From the NCBI RefSeq assembly GCF_021018895.1, contig NC_079382.1, forward strand, positions 15,667,501-15,731,500: a DNA stretch of 64,000 nt, given 5' to 3'. The notes under the pieces are model-generated. The model had not been told where the DNA came from, did no database searches, and saw only the letters and a program-made list of their open reading frames with translations. Positions 21,401 to 30,095 of this stretch are shown here, one piece after another; position 1 is the stretch's first letter; every line of letters begins with the position of its first letter. The translations under genes and the position numbers were made by a program. This DNA is from Seriola aureovittata (Eukaryota; Chordata; Actinopteri; Carangiformes; Carangidae).

Positions 21401-22292
21401 CGTTGGTCTCGGCTGTGTGTCAGCTGTGGACTCATGGCACTGAGAGTAAACAGTGTAGAAAAGCAGACGGTGGTTTTTAATTTTGGAGATTATGATAAAG
21501 TCAGATACTATCACATGGGCTGCAAGTCACGATTATGGCCCTTTTTGATTAATCTGCTGATTATCCTCAAGATTAGCTACCTAATGAATTGTTTAGGCTG
21601 TGAAACATTTTTAAATGTCTTGTTTTGTTTGGCCAAAAGTCCAGAAATGAAAGAAATGTACTTTCCAGTCCGAAAGAAAGTGATCTCATCGAAGAAGCTG
21701 GAACCAGAGAATGTTTGGACTTTTTTCACTGTTTTTGTTTGAAAAATAACTGAATCTATAAACTCACATCAGAATAGTTGCAGTTTATCTTTCTGTTGTT
21801 CAACTAACACAGTGTGAACACATTTCAAGTTCATAAGGTCCATCAGGAACATTATAGAGCCTTATAAAGATGCATAAGATAGAAATGATAATTAGGTGAT
21901 TAATGAAGTCCACTGAGTACCACAGGTCAACTACTGTGAAGAATTATACAAAGATATTTTAGTTTGGATTGTGTGGTCAACAGAACAGCAAGACCCCTTC
22001 AGTTTCACTTAAAATGGGATAAAGGCACGTTGACACATAAATCAGCTGTATTGTAAAAGTGTGGAGGTAAATAACACCATGTGTCCTTGTACTGGTGAGT
22101 CACAGAGGAGTTAGGTGGTCAGATACAGGGAAAAGGTAAGTGTTACTGCTTTCATACCACAGCAATGATTTTACACCGGTTGCTCCTCTTCTTCGCCCGT
22201 CCAGTGTTTCTCCTTTGACCCTCCAGCTCTGGTGTCCCAAATAAAGTCGCTGCCTGTTCATTAGACCGCTCCTCTCCTTTGCTTACTTCCAT
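219..22292 (-). CDS. enpp1: ENPP1-type ectonucleotide pyrophosphatase/phosphodiesterase (gene span; 3' end off the left edge)
   Basis: Type II membrane ectoenzyme expected to hydrolyse extracellular ATP to AMP and pyrophosphate, a mineralisation inhibitor. Sixteen exons totalling about 511 codons were joined by eye; all have GT..AG borders and, apart from one gap, compatible phases. Order: 45-residue cytoplasmic tail, membrane anchor, unlocated linker, hinge, phosphodiesterase domain, start of the nuclease-like region. Metal ligands are all present: Asp 10870-10872, Thr nucleophile 10673-10675, Asp 7725-7727 and His 7713-7715, Asp 6942-6944 and His 6939-6941, His 3883-3885. The WPGSD insertion loop that ENPP2 lacks is kept, so this is ENPP1/3-like. 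ENPP1 is favoured over ENPP3 by GPAARIRP, the GFHGSDNVF zinc motif, and a tail resembling ENPP1's AAASLLAP segment; some segments (PAPNNG flank, VPTDDL) look ENPP3-like. Somatomedin-B exons were not found. The C-terminal exons lie beyond position 1. Confidence 0.88.
404..1265. other. enpp1 intron with TG/CA microsatellite
   Basis: Contains a CA run at 712-737 and a TG run at about 762-790. A 105-codon minus-strand open frame at 911-1228 has a hydrophobic stretch but no recognised homology and no splice or promoter context. Otherwise nothing recognised. Confidence 0.5.
1266..1353 (-). CDS. enpp1: enpp1 exon: [11 protein letters not shown] segment
   Basis: 88 nt between acceptor attttcccag and donor gtaag. 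Encodes [20 protein letters not shown] then NIELYNVMC. It matches ALFVGYGPGFK...FENIEVYNLMC of ENPP1 and closes the phosphodiesterase domain. NKT is a potential N-glycosylation site. Confidence 0.93.
1354..3852. other. enpp1 intron, AT-rich
   Basis: Holds a T homopolymer at 2766-2780, short repeated phrases around 3236-3360 (ctcattaac...tttatagctgcagactt occurs twice), and the degenerate exon copy at 3673-3709. No other gene seen. Confidence 0.5.
3673..3709 (-). pseudogene. Degenerate tandem copy of the enpp1 zinc-His exon
   Basis: The stretch reads GGAATTCCACGGCTCAACAT then CTTCACCAACATGCAG on the minus strand, followed by the same gtcagag donor as the exon at 3853-3922. Flanking intron sequence is duplicated too: acaggatat(a/g)gt, the CA-rich run, catccttcc. 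The copy has small indels within FHGSDNVF and lacks the YCTGGF part. A possible acceptor (gtttag) would give a 37-nt exon in the same phase as the real one but without the zinc His. Most likely a non-functional relic. Confidence 0.7.
3853..3922 (-). CDS. enpp1: enpp1 exon: GFHGSDNVF zinc ligand
   Basis: 70 nt between acceptor atttcctcag and donor gtcagagg. Encodes [20 protein letters not shown] then TNMQ. His 3883-3885 is the last zinc ligand. The motif is ENPP1-like ([17 protein letters not shown]) rather than ENPP3-like (CGGGNHGYNNEF). A tandem degenerate copy lies 180 bp downstream in the gene. Confidence 0.93.
4190..4425. repeat. Dispersed teleost repeat (gcttagcttagcac family)
   Basis: Contains agcttagcttagcacaaag, gtagcttcatattgagcaca, tggtatcgatcttctcaatg and aatgtcaaactattcttta in order. 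These phrases recur in very many teleost genomic sequences known to me. Probably an old non-autonomous DNA transposon; the ends are not clear here. It lies within the intron between the 3922 and 5422 exons. Confidence 0.6.
4700..5030. repeat. Teleost MITE-like repeat ending in tatgggacctttaa
   Basis: Ends with taatatgggacctttaagag. It shares the 23-bp phrase tggctgactgttttctgggt (4722-) almost exactly with a second copy near 31,884. The second copy begins with the inverse of this end (ttaaagatcccata), suggesting a terminal inverted repeat of a small DNA transposon. Confidence 0.55.
5422..5549 (-). CDS. enpp1: enpp1 exon: CRAPNQ...KRMHFA segment
   Basis: 128 nt between acceptor ctgttctgaag and donor gtaagtg. 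Encodes [20 protein letters not shown] then [20 protein letters not shown] and AA. It matches ENPP1 CREPNQHFKPYLKHFLPKR, except that the family's NQHFKPY reads NQPMRPY here: the otherwise conserved His-Phe is Pro-Met. That His is not a metal ligand. Confidence 0.9.
5688..5719 (-). CDS. enpp1: enpp1 micro-exon: [11 protein letters not shown]
   Basis: Only 32 nt between acceptor ctttcctcag and donor gtatgcg. Encodes [11 protein letters not shown], matching ENPP1 FNYEGIARNLS. NLS followed by Cys in the next exon forms a conserved N-glycosylation sequon. The small size is confirmed by exact phase fit to both neighbours. Confidence 0.87.
5828..5959 (-). CDS. enpp1: enpp1 exon: GMEEASC to LPEDYFS
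   Basis: 132 nt between acceptor gtttaacag and donor gtgagtt. Begins [19 protein letters not shown] and ends [25 protein letters not shown] resembles ENPP1 GPAARLRP more than ENPP3 GPAPRIRA. Confidence 0.92.
5960..6937. other. enpp1 intron, nothing recognised
   Basis: AT-rich intron. A gat/atg triplet run occurs near 6358-6371. No exon, RNA or clear repeat boundary was recognised. Confidence 0.5.
6938..7046 (-). CDS. enpp1: enpp1 exon: SDHG metal ligands
   Basis: 109 nt between acceptor ttgtgtcag and donor gtgagac. Encodes [19 protein letters not shown] through [11 protein letters not shown]. Asp 6942-6944 and His 6939-6941 are metal ligands. It corresponds to ENPP1 VIKALQRVDGMVGMLMDGL. Confidence 0.94.
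7325..7480. repeat. Dispersed teleost repeat, copy 1 (aaactgaatatctttg family)
   Basis: Shares agtaaactgaatatctttg, ggacaaac and tgaagatgttacct with the copy at 29,885-30,095. The same family in the other orientation occurs at about 21,535 and 32,085. A fragment of an interspersed element within an enpp1 intron. Confidence 0.5.
7689..7761 (-). CDS. enpp1: enpp1 exon: EPDSAGH zinc ligands
   Basis: 73 nt between acceptor tgattttag and donor gttagtca. Encodes [20 protein letters not shown] then PGSKQ. Asp (7725-7727) and His (7713-7715) are the second-zinc ligands of the family. The motif is nearly identical to ENPP1 YTLYLEEPDSSGHSYGP. Confidence 0.94.
7876..7941 (-). CDS. enpp1: enpp1 exon: catalytic-domain segment SISFENRV
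   Basis: 66 nt, acceptor tgtttcacag, donor gtattac. Encodes [20 protein letters not shown] then GER, matching ENPP1 [22 protein letters not shown]. Phases 2 in and 2 out are consistent with both neighbours. Confidence 0.92.
8046..8155 (-). CDS. enpp1: enpp1 exon: insertion-loop (nucleotide specificity) segment
   Basis: 110 nt encoding [20 protein letters not shown] then [16 protein letters not shown]. The full WPGSD...MYD loop is present. It is deleted in ENPP2 (autotaxin), whose lysophospholipase D activity depends on that deletion, so this enzyme should prefer nucleotides. Donor AA|gtaag. The acceptor's pyrimidine tract is a pentanucleotide microsatellite. Confidence 0.93.
8158..8197. repeat. 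(GGAGA)n microsatellite forming a splice acceptor tract
   Basis: About eight copies of gagag/ggaga, continuing as purine-rich DNA to 8220. On the transcribed (minus) strand this is a CTCCT array ending in cctcag directly before the exon at 8046-8155. The array is therefore the polypyrimidine tract of that exon's 3' splice site. Confidence 0.85.
8198..9017. other. enpp1 intron, mostly unique sequence
   Basis: Beyond the microsatellite, 8330-8900 has balanced composition, no low-complexity runs, and several homeodomain-like and GATA-like words. It could hold an intronic regulatory element; this is impression only. No coding exon seen. Confidence 0.3.
9018..9137 (-). CDS. enpp1: enpp1 exon: GLYPESHGI block
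   Basis: 120 nt, phase 0 at both ends, acceptor attcctacag, donor gtaagtg. Begins [16 protein letters not shown] and ends KWYQGEP. The Asn of DNKMYD contacts the substrate phosphate in ENPP enzymes. A G-rich run in the transcript lies about 190 nt upstream in the preceding intron. Confidence 0.93.
9138..10645. other. enpp1 intron with C-rich run and teleost repeats
   Basis: A C-rich run at 9326-9348 is G-rich in the transcript. 10,345-10,600 resembles a common teleost interspersed repeat (acttgtgtatttttacattg, ctccaactcaacc). Around 9480-9790 a second AT-rich repeat-like block lies. No exon seen. Confidence 0.45.
10646..10725 (-). CDS. enpp1: enpp1 exon: nucleophilic threonine
   Basis: 80 nt between acceptor tgtgttgcag and donor gtaagtttc. 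Encodes [20 protein letters not shown] followed by NHYSIVT. The Thr of KTFPNH (codon 10673-10675) is the catalytic nucleophile that forms the nucleotidyl-enzyme intermediate. Confidence 0.93.
10809..10906 (-). CDS. enpp1: enpp1 exon: first metal-site Asp
   Basis: 98 nt between acceptor cctgcccag and donor gtaagtcg. Encodes [15 protein letters not shown]... through INKLR. The Asp of SLDGF (codon 10870-10872) is a zinc ligand of the alkaline-phosphatase-superfamily active site. The phase fits both neighbours exactly. Confidence 0.92.
11690..11965. repeat. Dispersed teleost repeat (agcagctaaatgctccac family), copy A
   Basis: Contains agcagctaaatgctccacca followed by tgttcagcagctgg, near-identical to agcagctaaatgctccactt at 14,352. 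Both copies sit in enpp1 introns in the same orientation. The remainder of the 10,907-12,906 intron is AT-rich, with a short TA run at 11,531-11,540 and a CA run at 12,438-12,458. Confidence 0.5.
12907..12967 (-). CDS. enpp1: enpp1 exon: hinge before the catalytic domain
   Basis: Acceptor ttttcctgcag and donor gtaatgc bound 61 nt encoding (Q)[19 protein letters not shown](G). This matches the ENPP1/3 stretch CQGEKSWVEEPC...QCPAG that follows the second somatomedin-B domain. The split codon at its 5' end (x|AG) fits CAG=Gln, as in relatives. The cysteine after the WxEE motif in ENPP1, 2 and 3 is replaced (WLEELAEE), while the later QCP cysteine is kept. Confidence 0.85.
12968..16860. other. 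enpp1 intron(s) where somatomedin-B exons are expected
   Basis: In ENPP1-3 the two somatomedin-B-like domains lie between the anchor and the hinge, so their exons should map here. I searched the minus strand for adjacent CC codon pairs with the family's CC-x6-C spacing and the Asp after CC. I found no exon with correct borders. Content includes repeats at 14,165-14,400 and 15,790-16,110 and a GA run at 15,388-15,415. Confidence 0.5.
14165..14400. repeat. Dispersed teleost repeat (agcagctaaatgctccac family), copy B
   Basis: Shares agcagctaaatgctccac(t/c)(t/a)tgttca with 11,911-11,937 and the preceding acagtgaac/ctgcagacacag context. A second copy of the same interspersed family in this gene. 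Confidence 0.5.
16861..16908 (-). CDS. enpp1: enpp1 exon 2: transmembrane signal anchor
   Basis: A 48-nt exon flanked by acceptor ctttag and donor gtgagaaac. It encodes [16 protein letters not shown], completing the helix begun by KIIAV in exon 1. Both ends are phase 0. No charged residue occurs. The next coding exon recognised (12907-12967) starts with two bases of a split codon, so direct joining shifts the frame; at least one exon of 3n+1 bases must lie between them. Confidence 0.8.
17150..17800. repeat. Teleost interspersed repeat (caactattggatgga... family)
   Basis: Includes acaactattggatggactgc, cgtgaaatttggta, gacattcatgttcccctcag, gatgaattgcagtaactca and ctttggtttatgaccaaaat. These are phrases of a very common teleost repeat that I associate with non-LTR retrotransposon 3' regions. 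The internal unit (gatgaa.tgtaata.ctttgg.gatccc) recurs about three times with divergence. In enpp1 intron 1. Confidence 0.6.
18189..18617. mobile_element. hAT-type non-autonomous DNA transposon (MITE)
   Basis: 429 bp with terminal inverted repeats TAGGGCTGGACGAT (left) and TAAGGCTGGATGAT (right end, read inverted), 12 of 14 identical. It is flanked by 8-bp direct repeats AATCTGAA (18181-18188) and AATCTAAA (18618-18625), 7 of 8 identical, as expected of hAT transposition. No transposase. The interior is AT-rich with tatcg-type motifs. In enpp1 intron 1. Confidence 0.75.
19324..19566. mobile_element. piggyBac-like MITE with TTAA target sites
   Basis: 243 bp bounded by TTAA at 19320-19323 and 19567-19570. 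Ends CATCCTAAGACC and (inverted) CCTCCTAGGACC match at 10 of 12 positions. The interior has several ccacatatg(a/t)gg words, including a perfect 16-bp palindrome GTCCACATATGTGGAC at 19535-19550. No coding capacity. The TTAA duplication points to the piggyBac superfamily. Confidence 0.7.
21535..21735. repeat. Dispersed teleost repeat, copy 2 (gattaatctgctgatta family)
   Basis: Carries ttgattaatctgctgattat, aaatgtcttgttttgtttgg and gaagctggaaccagagaatg, typical of a widespread teleost repeat. It is in the opposite orientation to the copies at 7,325 and 29,885. Confidence 0.6.
22158..22292 (-). CDS. enpp1: enpp1 exon 1: start codon and cytoplasmic tail
   Basis: Encodes 45 residues beginning [10 protein letters not shown] and ending NRCKIIAV, followed by donor gtatgaaag. 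The ATG at 22290-22292 has A at -3 and G at +4, a strong vertebrate start context. The tail is hydrophilic and ends in a basic patch ([11 protein letters not shown]) next to the membrane helix, as expected of a type II protein. The segment [12 protein letters not shown] aligns loosely with the dileucine-type sorting segment of mammalian ENPP1. The exon ends at phase 0 and joins exon 2 to give one continuous hydrophobic helix, which is the main support for the call. Confidence 0.82.
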
Positions 22293-22900
<608 letters not shown>

Positions 22901-23919
22901 CTGCAGTATTGAAGAATTTTTTAAAAACTTTTGTGCAGAATTTATGTAGTTTACGTGTGTTAAATACGTGCGTTTTTATTTTATAACCTCCAGTTACATG
23001 TCCGTGTCAGGCTTTATGAAGTGTTGCCCATTTATCCAAAAATTGGTGCAATATTGACGGTTGTGTTTCTGATAGTTTCAGTTAATCATGCTGCTTGTTT
23101 GTTTGCCAGTGACTGACTCACCGGTCGTCCTGTTATTCACCATCCAATCAGCAGCAAAGTAGAATTATTCAATGTATTAATGCAATAATTTGTAAGTAAC
23201 ATTTTACAGTTGTGGTTGAAATTTGTATAAACCACACATTGTTGGGAAGTTAAATCCATAACAATGCATCATGTTTTATAAACTCATGTTGTACAGTATG
23301 CATATAACTGTAACTATAACTGTTAAATAAATTTATTGGAGGAGAAACTTTAATAATCTGAATAATAGTTGAAATTTAAACTGGCATGAAATGACCATAT
23401 TCAAGCGTAAGTACAGAGCTTGAGTACATGGACTTTGTTAAATTTAACCACTGACAACAGATGTTTGCATTCATGATTCTCAAATCCGCACATATATGCA
23501 TAATATGCAAAATGAACTGAATCAGAATGCATTACGTGCAGCTCATTTCATTACAAATCAATTCACACGGACTGTTACTAAACCAGTCACAAGATGGGGA
23601 TGTTGCAACACTTTTACGGTGACGGTGAAACATCCTCCCTGCAGTGGAGATGTTTTCATGTTACTTAAAGAAGTGTTATTAATACAACATATTGCTGCCT
23701 CTCGTCCCTGACAGCTTTAACACAGCCATATTTCAGCTCTGTGAGGTCCAGGTTTCCTTCACATTCAGTGCTCTCTCCCACAGTGCGATAATGAAGATCG
23801 CATGTGGCTGGAACCCCTGACCTTTGACCTCCGCCTTGCACTCATAAACAGCCCAGGGTGAACTGTTCTGACTGCTTGTTTAACTTTGTCTCAAATGCAT
23901 GTGTGTGTGTTTCTGTGTA

Positions 23920-23923
<4 letters not shown>

Positions 23924-23980
<57 letters not shown>
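23924..23980. repeat. (GT)n microsatellite
   Basis: A pure GT run of about 57 bp, the first of two within 250 bp. It may form Z-DNA. Confidence 0.95.
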
Positions 23981-23982
<2 letters not shown>

Positions 23983-24103
23983 CTGTGTACATATGTGTGG
24001 GTTTGAAACTAAAACTGATTTTGTGTTGTCATTTTAAGCTACGAGGGTGTCCGTGCACGTCTGAGTGTGTTTTTCCGTGTCTGGCTGTGGGTACAGTGAG
24101 ATA

Positions 24104-24105
<2 letters not shown>

Positions 24106-24169
<64 letters not shown>
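24106..24169. repeat. (GT)n microsatellite
   Basis: A pure GT run of 64 bp, the second of two, separated from the first by 125 bp of non-repetitive sequence. Confidence 0.95.
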
Positions 24170-24171
<2 letters not shown>

Positions 24172-26330
24172 TGCTCAGTGAACTGTGCGTCTCTCAGCAG
24201 AGTGTCTCCCTACAGCTGTCCCCAGCCCAGCTGGACATTACAATATGACCTTAAATGTGGACCTACACATGTGGCACTTACTGGCCTCATGTTCCTGCCT
24301 GTTTCCTCTTTTCAAGACACGTTGCACATGATGCTCCTGATGCTCACACTGTCCACCTGTTTGTGTGGCTTGGCATTACAACCATGGCAAACTGAGGCAT
24401 GATACTCACCTCACAACAATATCTCAGTATATAATATGTATCTTATTGCATTATATAACAAAATGTATTTTATTATGTATATATATATATATATTTACAT
24501 TTGCTATTTTTGTGACTTTGTCTTAGAGTGTATATGAAAAAAAAACGTACAGACTTAAAAGCTGCTGTATTTAAAGTAGCAACACCTTCAACTCTGAATG
24601 CATCTCTTTCAGTTTCCTACAAGAAGCTTCAAAGGTACAAAAAAAGGATTATTCTTTCCCCCCAGAGTGTATGACAGCATCACATGTACTGTATTATTCC
24701 TCTTCGGTTTGTTCCAACACTTCAGTGAAAATAATATATCATGCTAACATCCAGTGACAACACTAACATATGCAGTTTTTATGGTTGCACTTCTGCATCA
24801 AATGTAGACCTGTGAAGCATGAATCTAAACAATGGTGAATATGTGGGGGTTGAAGAGATAAGAAAGGAAACATTTGCTGGAATAATTGGGAACTATTGTA
24901 AAAATATTGTAAAAGCATAAATGGCTTATTGCAAATATATTATATTTTATGGTGTAGTGCATATTTAATTGAGTTTTTAGTGGTTCCTTTGTTGTTCTTG
25001 AAACATTTGCATTTTTTGCATTTGCATTATTTATTTGCTGTCTATTCAAGAACATGTCCACTAATGATAATATCACCCATAAGGAACATAAAAAGTTCAG
25101 TTTTCTCATTCATCTGCAACAAGTGACAGCAACAAGTGATGCAGTAATTCTCAGTTTTTCAGTCTCTGCCATCTGAATCTGGAGCTATAAAAATCAATTA
25201 GACGTCACTGCTGGAACAATCCAAAGCTGCTGGCGACACTTAAAGCGAAGTGGAGTGGCTTGAACCCAGAGTGAGTCGTGACTTATGTATAATACATCAG
25301 GGAAGAGCAGCAGTAGGTGTGCTTAAAGAATTCATCAGCTGATAGTTATGGGCACATCCTCCCCGAGAGATTCACAGTAGGCGCTTGTAAATCTGCCATG
25401 AATTATTCATTCAACATGACACAATCCTCAGCACATTATATTGAAAGCCTCTGTCTTCTCGGACATATCTGTCACTGAATACCTGTCAGCCAGGATTTAC
25501 AGATCGGAATGTCTTTGGTCTGCTGTTTGCTTTGTTGTTGTCCTGAAATAATGAGCACCTTTCAAAGCTCTTGATATACATTCACCCACAACTGGAACAT
25601 GAAATATCGCTGCCCACCCACTGACTTCCTGTATGTATATGTTGATTTACTCTCATTGTTGTGGATGCTGATTGAGCTCTTGATGTAAAGATTGACAGAC
25701 ATGTGACAGTAAAACATGAGTCTTACATATTTTTTTATACAAAGGTGTGTTGTACATTTGGTGTATTCATACAGATCAGTACAAATGTGACCTGTATGTT
25801 TTATAAATATATTTCACAAAGTTACTTTACTGTGTAATACCCCCCCACCCCCCACCACCACCAGCCCCAAAAAAAGGCTTATTTATTCAAGCTGACATCA
25901 GCCTGTTCTGTTCAAGAACATGATGGGGGAGTGACTGCTGGTGCTTACAGCTTACAGCTCTGTGTTGAAGCCTCTGTGAGCAGCGTTCGTGCTAATGATG
26001 CTGTGAATATGCTGAGGTGGCATGATGCTTAAAAAAGAGACAAAGCTGTGGAGATGCTGTCAAAGCTTTGACCGTGTGAGCTTTACCCAAGTTTTTATCA
26101 GCTTCAATAGTTTGAAACCAAAATACTTTTAGTTAATTTTACCATTAGCTAGCAGTTGATCTCGAGTCGGCCTACTTTATTTCTAATATCTTATTATTAG
26201 AATTCAGAATTGACTTGTTTTATTTTACATAAAGCAATGGGGAAAGCACAACTTGAAACTAACAGTGATGAAACAGAAAGCAAGAGCTCCAGATGTTCGG
26301 GTAGACTCAGTTCTGTCCACAAGGAAGAAG
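24170..26330. other. Intergenic, nothing recognised
   Basis: AT-rich spacer between the two genes. Short TA run at 24,478-24,494 and C-rich run at 25,841-25,860. No exon, RNA gene or clear transposon boundary seen. Confidence 0.5.
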
Positions 26331-26373
26331 ATAGAATAGAATAGAATAAAATAGAATTGAATAGAATAGAATT
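26331..26373. repeat. (GAATA)n pentanucleotide repeat
   Basis: Imperfect tagaa/gaata array with a few substitutions. Confidence 0.85.
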
Positions 26374-29300
26374 CAAAGCACACTGCCCAATGTTCTTCCC
26401 TAAGGTTAAACAGATTCATATAATGTATATGCAATATATTTTTAATGTGTAATGTTTGTGTTTGCAAGTATGTTACATATATACTGTTTTACGACAGGAT
26501 AAAACCAAACAGAAACCCCCACCCCACCCCCAACTGGAAAAAAAATCTTATGAGGTGAATGTCACTAGAGTTATCTGTCACTGCACAAGATATATTTTTG
26601 GAAATGTACCCCAGTGCAGAGAGAACAGCAGGACGCCACATCCACCCAGTGCAAAGTGACAGTGTGGGACACCTACGAAGAGACAGTGGTGAGCCAACAT
26701 CTCCCCACACATAACTGTATCTGTGTTTGCAGTCATGGTCAGTGTCTGCAGCTGCAAACATTTTCAGCCCAGGATTATATTGTGTCATACGGCCTGCCAA
26801 CCCTGCTCAGGAGGAACATTTTTATATATATATACTTAATACCAGTCATCCTCAGTGTTCTCTTTCTTCATCCAGCCTCCTCAGTGCTCTGGCTTCTAAA
26901 CCTAAAGACGATTTCCTCTAACCCGCCTGTGATCATCAGAGAAGTGTAGCTACAGTATTTTTTATTGAGATTGAGAAAGTCAAAGCAGTCTTTGTACAGT
27001 GAAACCTCTGAACATTTAGTGACGCCGTTAAAAAAAGAAAAAAAAAAAAGAAAGCGATGTGCTGAACTTGCGTGCCATGAGGGGGAACAGGACAGCAGCA
27101 CAATCGATAGCAGACAGCAATCAAGCCAACAAGTGTGACTCACTCACACATGGTCCCTTAAGACCGGTGCATGTGTGACTTTATAAAATACTGAACATGG
27201 AATATGATTGACAGCCAGACTGTGGGAAGAGAGGTCGGGGCAAACAGCCACGAAACACAAACACAGAGCAGTAAGGCGAGGAGAGATGGCCGAACATTTA
27301 GATTTGTTTATTATAAATCGACCATGAATCATACGATTGAGTTTGTTATTCTGTGCATATTTTTACACAGGACTGAGAATTGAATGATCTTGATTATTCT
27401 GCTCATTTTTAGTGGAAACTAGTTATTTGCTGTTTGGATAGTGGGTTCATGTTTTAAAATATGATATAAACCGCGGCGCTACTAAAATGCATAAAGTCCG
27501 ACATGGAACAAGAACAAGAACAGGTTTCATACTGTCTTTCCAGATGTTCCCTTTTTGAGAGAAGCACAGACGATGTAAATATAGAAACTGAATGGATGCG
27601 GAAGATGTTAATAAACATTCAAAACCAGGTGATTGGATCTTGGCCTTTCTTTGGAGGTGTGGAACAACTGTGATGATTGGAATCTGAGTCAAAATGCTCC
27701 GCCAATGGGGTTTTGTTTATTTAAGTTGTATTTCGCCTTAGTGTCTGAGGTGTTAATGCACTGAATTACCCGACCTCAGCAGTAGATCTTTTTCTCAAAT
27801 CAGCACTGTAAGGTTTGTTGAGCCACAATGACGAGTGCCTGTCATGCTGATGCTAACCACACAGTTCTTCAAATTTATTTTCAATATGATTTTGCTGCCG
27901 TTGGAAAATTATATGATTCACGTACGGTAGAGATGGTGGTTGTGACAATTTTTTGTTTTTTTTTCACAGTGTCCTTAGAGAAGGAAATTAAGGTCACTGT
28001 CAATATGCAGAGATCAACAAAGTAAAATAGGGAAATGAAAACTGCCAGTGACAGAGCTGAATAAACAGTTCATTCACTACAATGTTGGAAACAGTGACAA
28101 ACTAGTTTTTCTCTGAGGGATTTACAAAAATGACTAAAAAGCATATATTAACTATTATAACTTAATAATAATAAGTTAATAATAACTTCTTAGATATATA
28201 ATCTTCCTAGATACTGTATTGGGAAATGTAGAACAGCAAATTTAAACACTGAAAAAAATCAGATGGCTAAAATCTGAGTACGATGCTCCCTGTTGAAATA
28301 TGTTGTTCTACACTGTGATCCATGTACAACAAACACAGACTGAATTGAGGATGTTTTCCATTTAAATCAGTCCTCTCAACCTTTTTCCAATCACTGAACC
28401 ATTAAGGAAGTCGGGATCAAACAAGTGTGTTCAAGGAAGATAAAAAAAAGTAGAATAAATTTACTTTAATCAGATGACACAGATGAAAACAAACTAGCTT
28501 GTTGGGTAACTGCTACCTCTACAGCAGTGTTTATTATGCTCTGTTCCAGTGAAATGAACCAATGAATAAACTGATGCATAATTCAAGCAGTTATCCTGAT
28601 CGACTCAGTTTATTCGAAGACGCTTCCTGTTCTTGTCAGATCAAGAACCCGACGAGATCAAAATTGCGGATCTAAATCTTTTATATGAGGCAAAAACTAC
28701 TTCTGTTGTGGAAAAATCTTTGCAAACACTGAAGCAATGTAACTTGAGTCAGCAGCAGCTGGAAAGAAGACAAACTCTTAAGTGCAGTCATCCGTCAAGG
28801 GCGATGCTTTTGTATTGTCTGACATGTAATGTAAACTGTGAACTGTAGATTGTGGCAATAACCTCTTGACAAAAATAACTGAGGAAGCACAAAGGAGGAC
28901 ATTCTTTGTTTTTTAGTGAAGAACAATGACCTGAGACACAGACACTCTCATGTCCAGTCCACGGGAAGCGCAGCTGGAAATCTAAGGAGCTGTTAAGTGT
29001 CTCATTAGCATGTGTCAGATGTGCCACTCCGCAGGATGTCGAGCTGCAGCAGGAACCCTAAGTTTGTTCTCTCAATCGTTAGGGTCCATCAGTATTACAG
29101 AAGGGGCTGTCTGATCAAACGCTGTAACCTCAGAGCACTTTCTGAGATGTCGGAAAAGGTTGCTACTTATTCTTTTATGCTTTTATTGGTCGGATTACAT
29201 TAGCCTTGGATTCTGGATGAAGGAAATATTAAGAGCAGTGACTTGAAACTGAGATCCCGACTTCTGGACCTCATTGTATATAAATAGCTTTTCCTTTCCA

Positions 29301-29880
29301 TGGCATCAAAAGTGAAATAGGTAAATAATATTCATACCTGCTGTGATTTCAATGACCATTAATTATATCTAATTGCCTGTTAAGCAAAGTTAATTTTAGC
29401 ATTTTCATATCACCCACATTCTCCCCCCTGATCATTCCTGGAGAGCTCCTGGTGTCCTCATCTGCTGATGATTTATACATGTTTCCCTGGTATTTTCTGT
29501 GCCATTGATCCATTTTGCAATCAAATCAATAGCTCGGAGCCGACACATGACCTTTCTCACTTTAGGTTTAATGAGGGTCATGCTGTCAATGTTTATTGTG
29601 GATCTATGGGAAGCAAAAGCTGGTGACAGGGTGGGTAATCACCGTTGAAATATTCATATAGAGAGACAAGTGTTATGTAATAATGCAACAGACATGTGAC
29701 AGAGTTCATTAGAGTGGATGGCAGTAATGCGGGGAGCAGGGTTGACTTGTTAGGAAGGACAGACTGAGGGCTGACAAGTCAGGAGATATCTTCATCTAAA
29801 TCTGAGTAAAACAAGTGTATCGTTAGAGCAGCAGAGGAGGAGTGGGGTCGGACAGACATTTAATCAAAGCTATTTTGATA
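26374..29880. other. Intergenic, no gene recognised
   Basis: Only short chance open frames. A small inverted repeat (aacttaataataataagtt) lies at 28,159-28,178. 29,330-29,650 is unique sequence with TAATTA-type words (see regulatory candidate). Confidence 0.5.
29330..29650. promoter_or_regulatory. Candidate conserved non-coding element
   Basis: Repeat-free stretch of balanced composition with homeodomain-like cores (ccattaattatatctaattg), no coding frame, 8 kb upstream of kcnk3. Called on texture only; conservation was not tested. Confidence 0.2.
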
Positions 29881-29884
29881 AGTG

Positions 29885-30095
29885 ATTAACAGTTTGACAA
29901 TCTTACATTTTTAAGTATTAAGTATCCTCTACTTACAGCTTTTGTAATTGTAAACTGAATATCTTTTAGCTTTAGACTGCTGGTTGGACAAAATAAGCCA
30001 CTTTGAAGATGTGACCTTGTGCTCAGATTGTGAGAGGTGTTTTTCACTTCTGACATTCTGAAACTAAGTGGTTAATTGATTAATCAAGAAAATAA
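29885..30095. repeat. Dispersed teleost repeat, copy 3
   Basis: Shares gtaaactgaatatctttt, ctgctggttggacaaa and tttgaagatgtgacct with 7,373-7,460, and ends gtggttaattgattaatcaa. Member of the same family as the copies at 7,325, 21,535 and 32,085. Confidence 0.55.

Noticed and set aside
23886..24402. Cys-Val repeat open frames
   Set aside because: Generated by the GT microsatellites.
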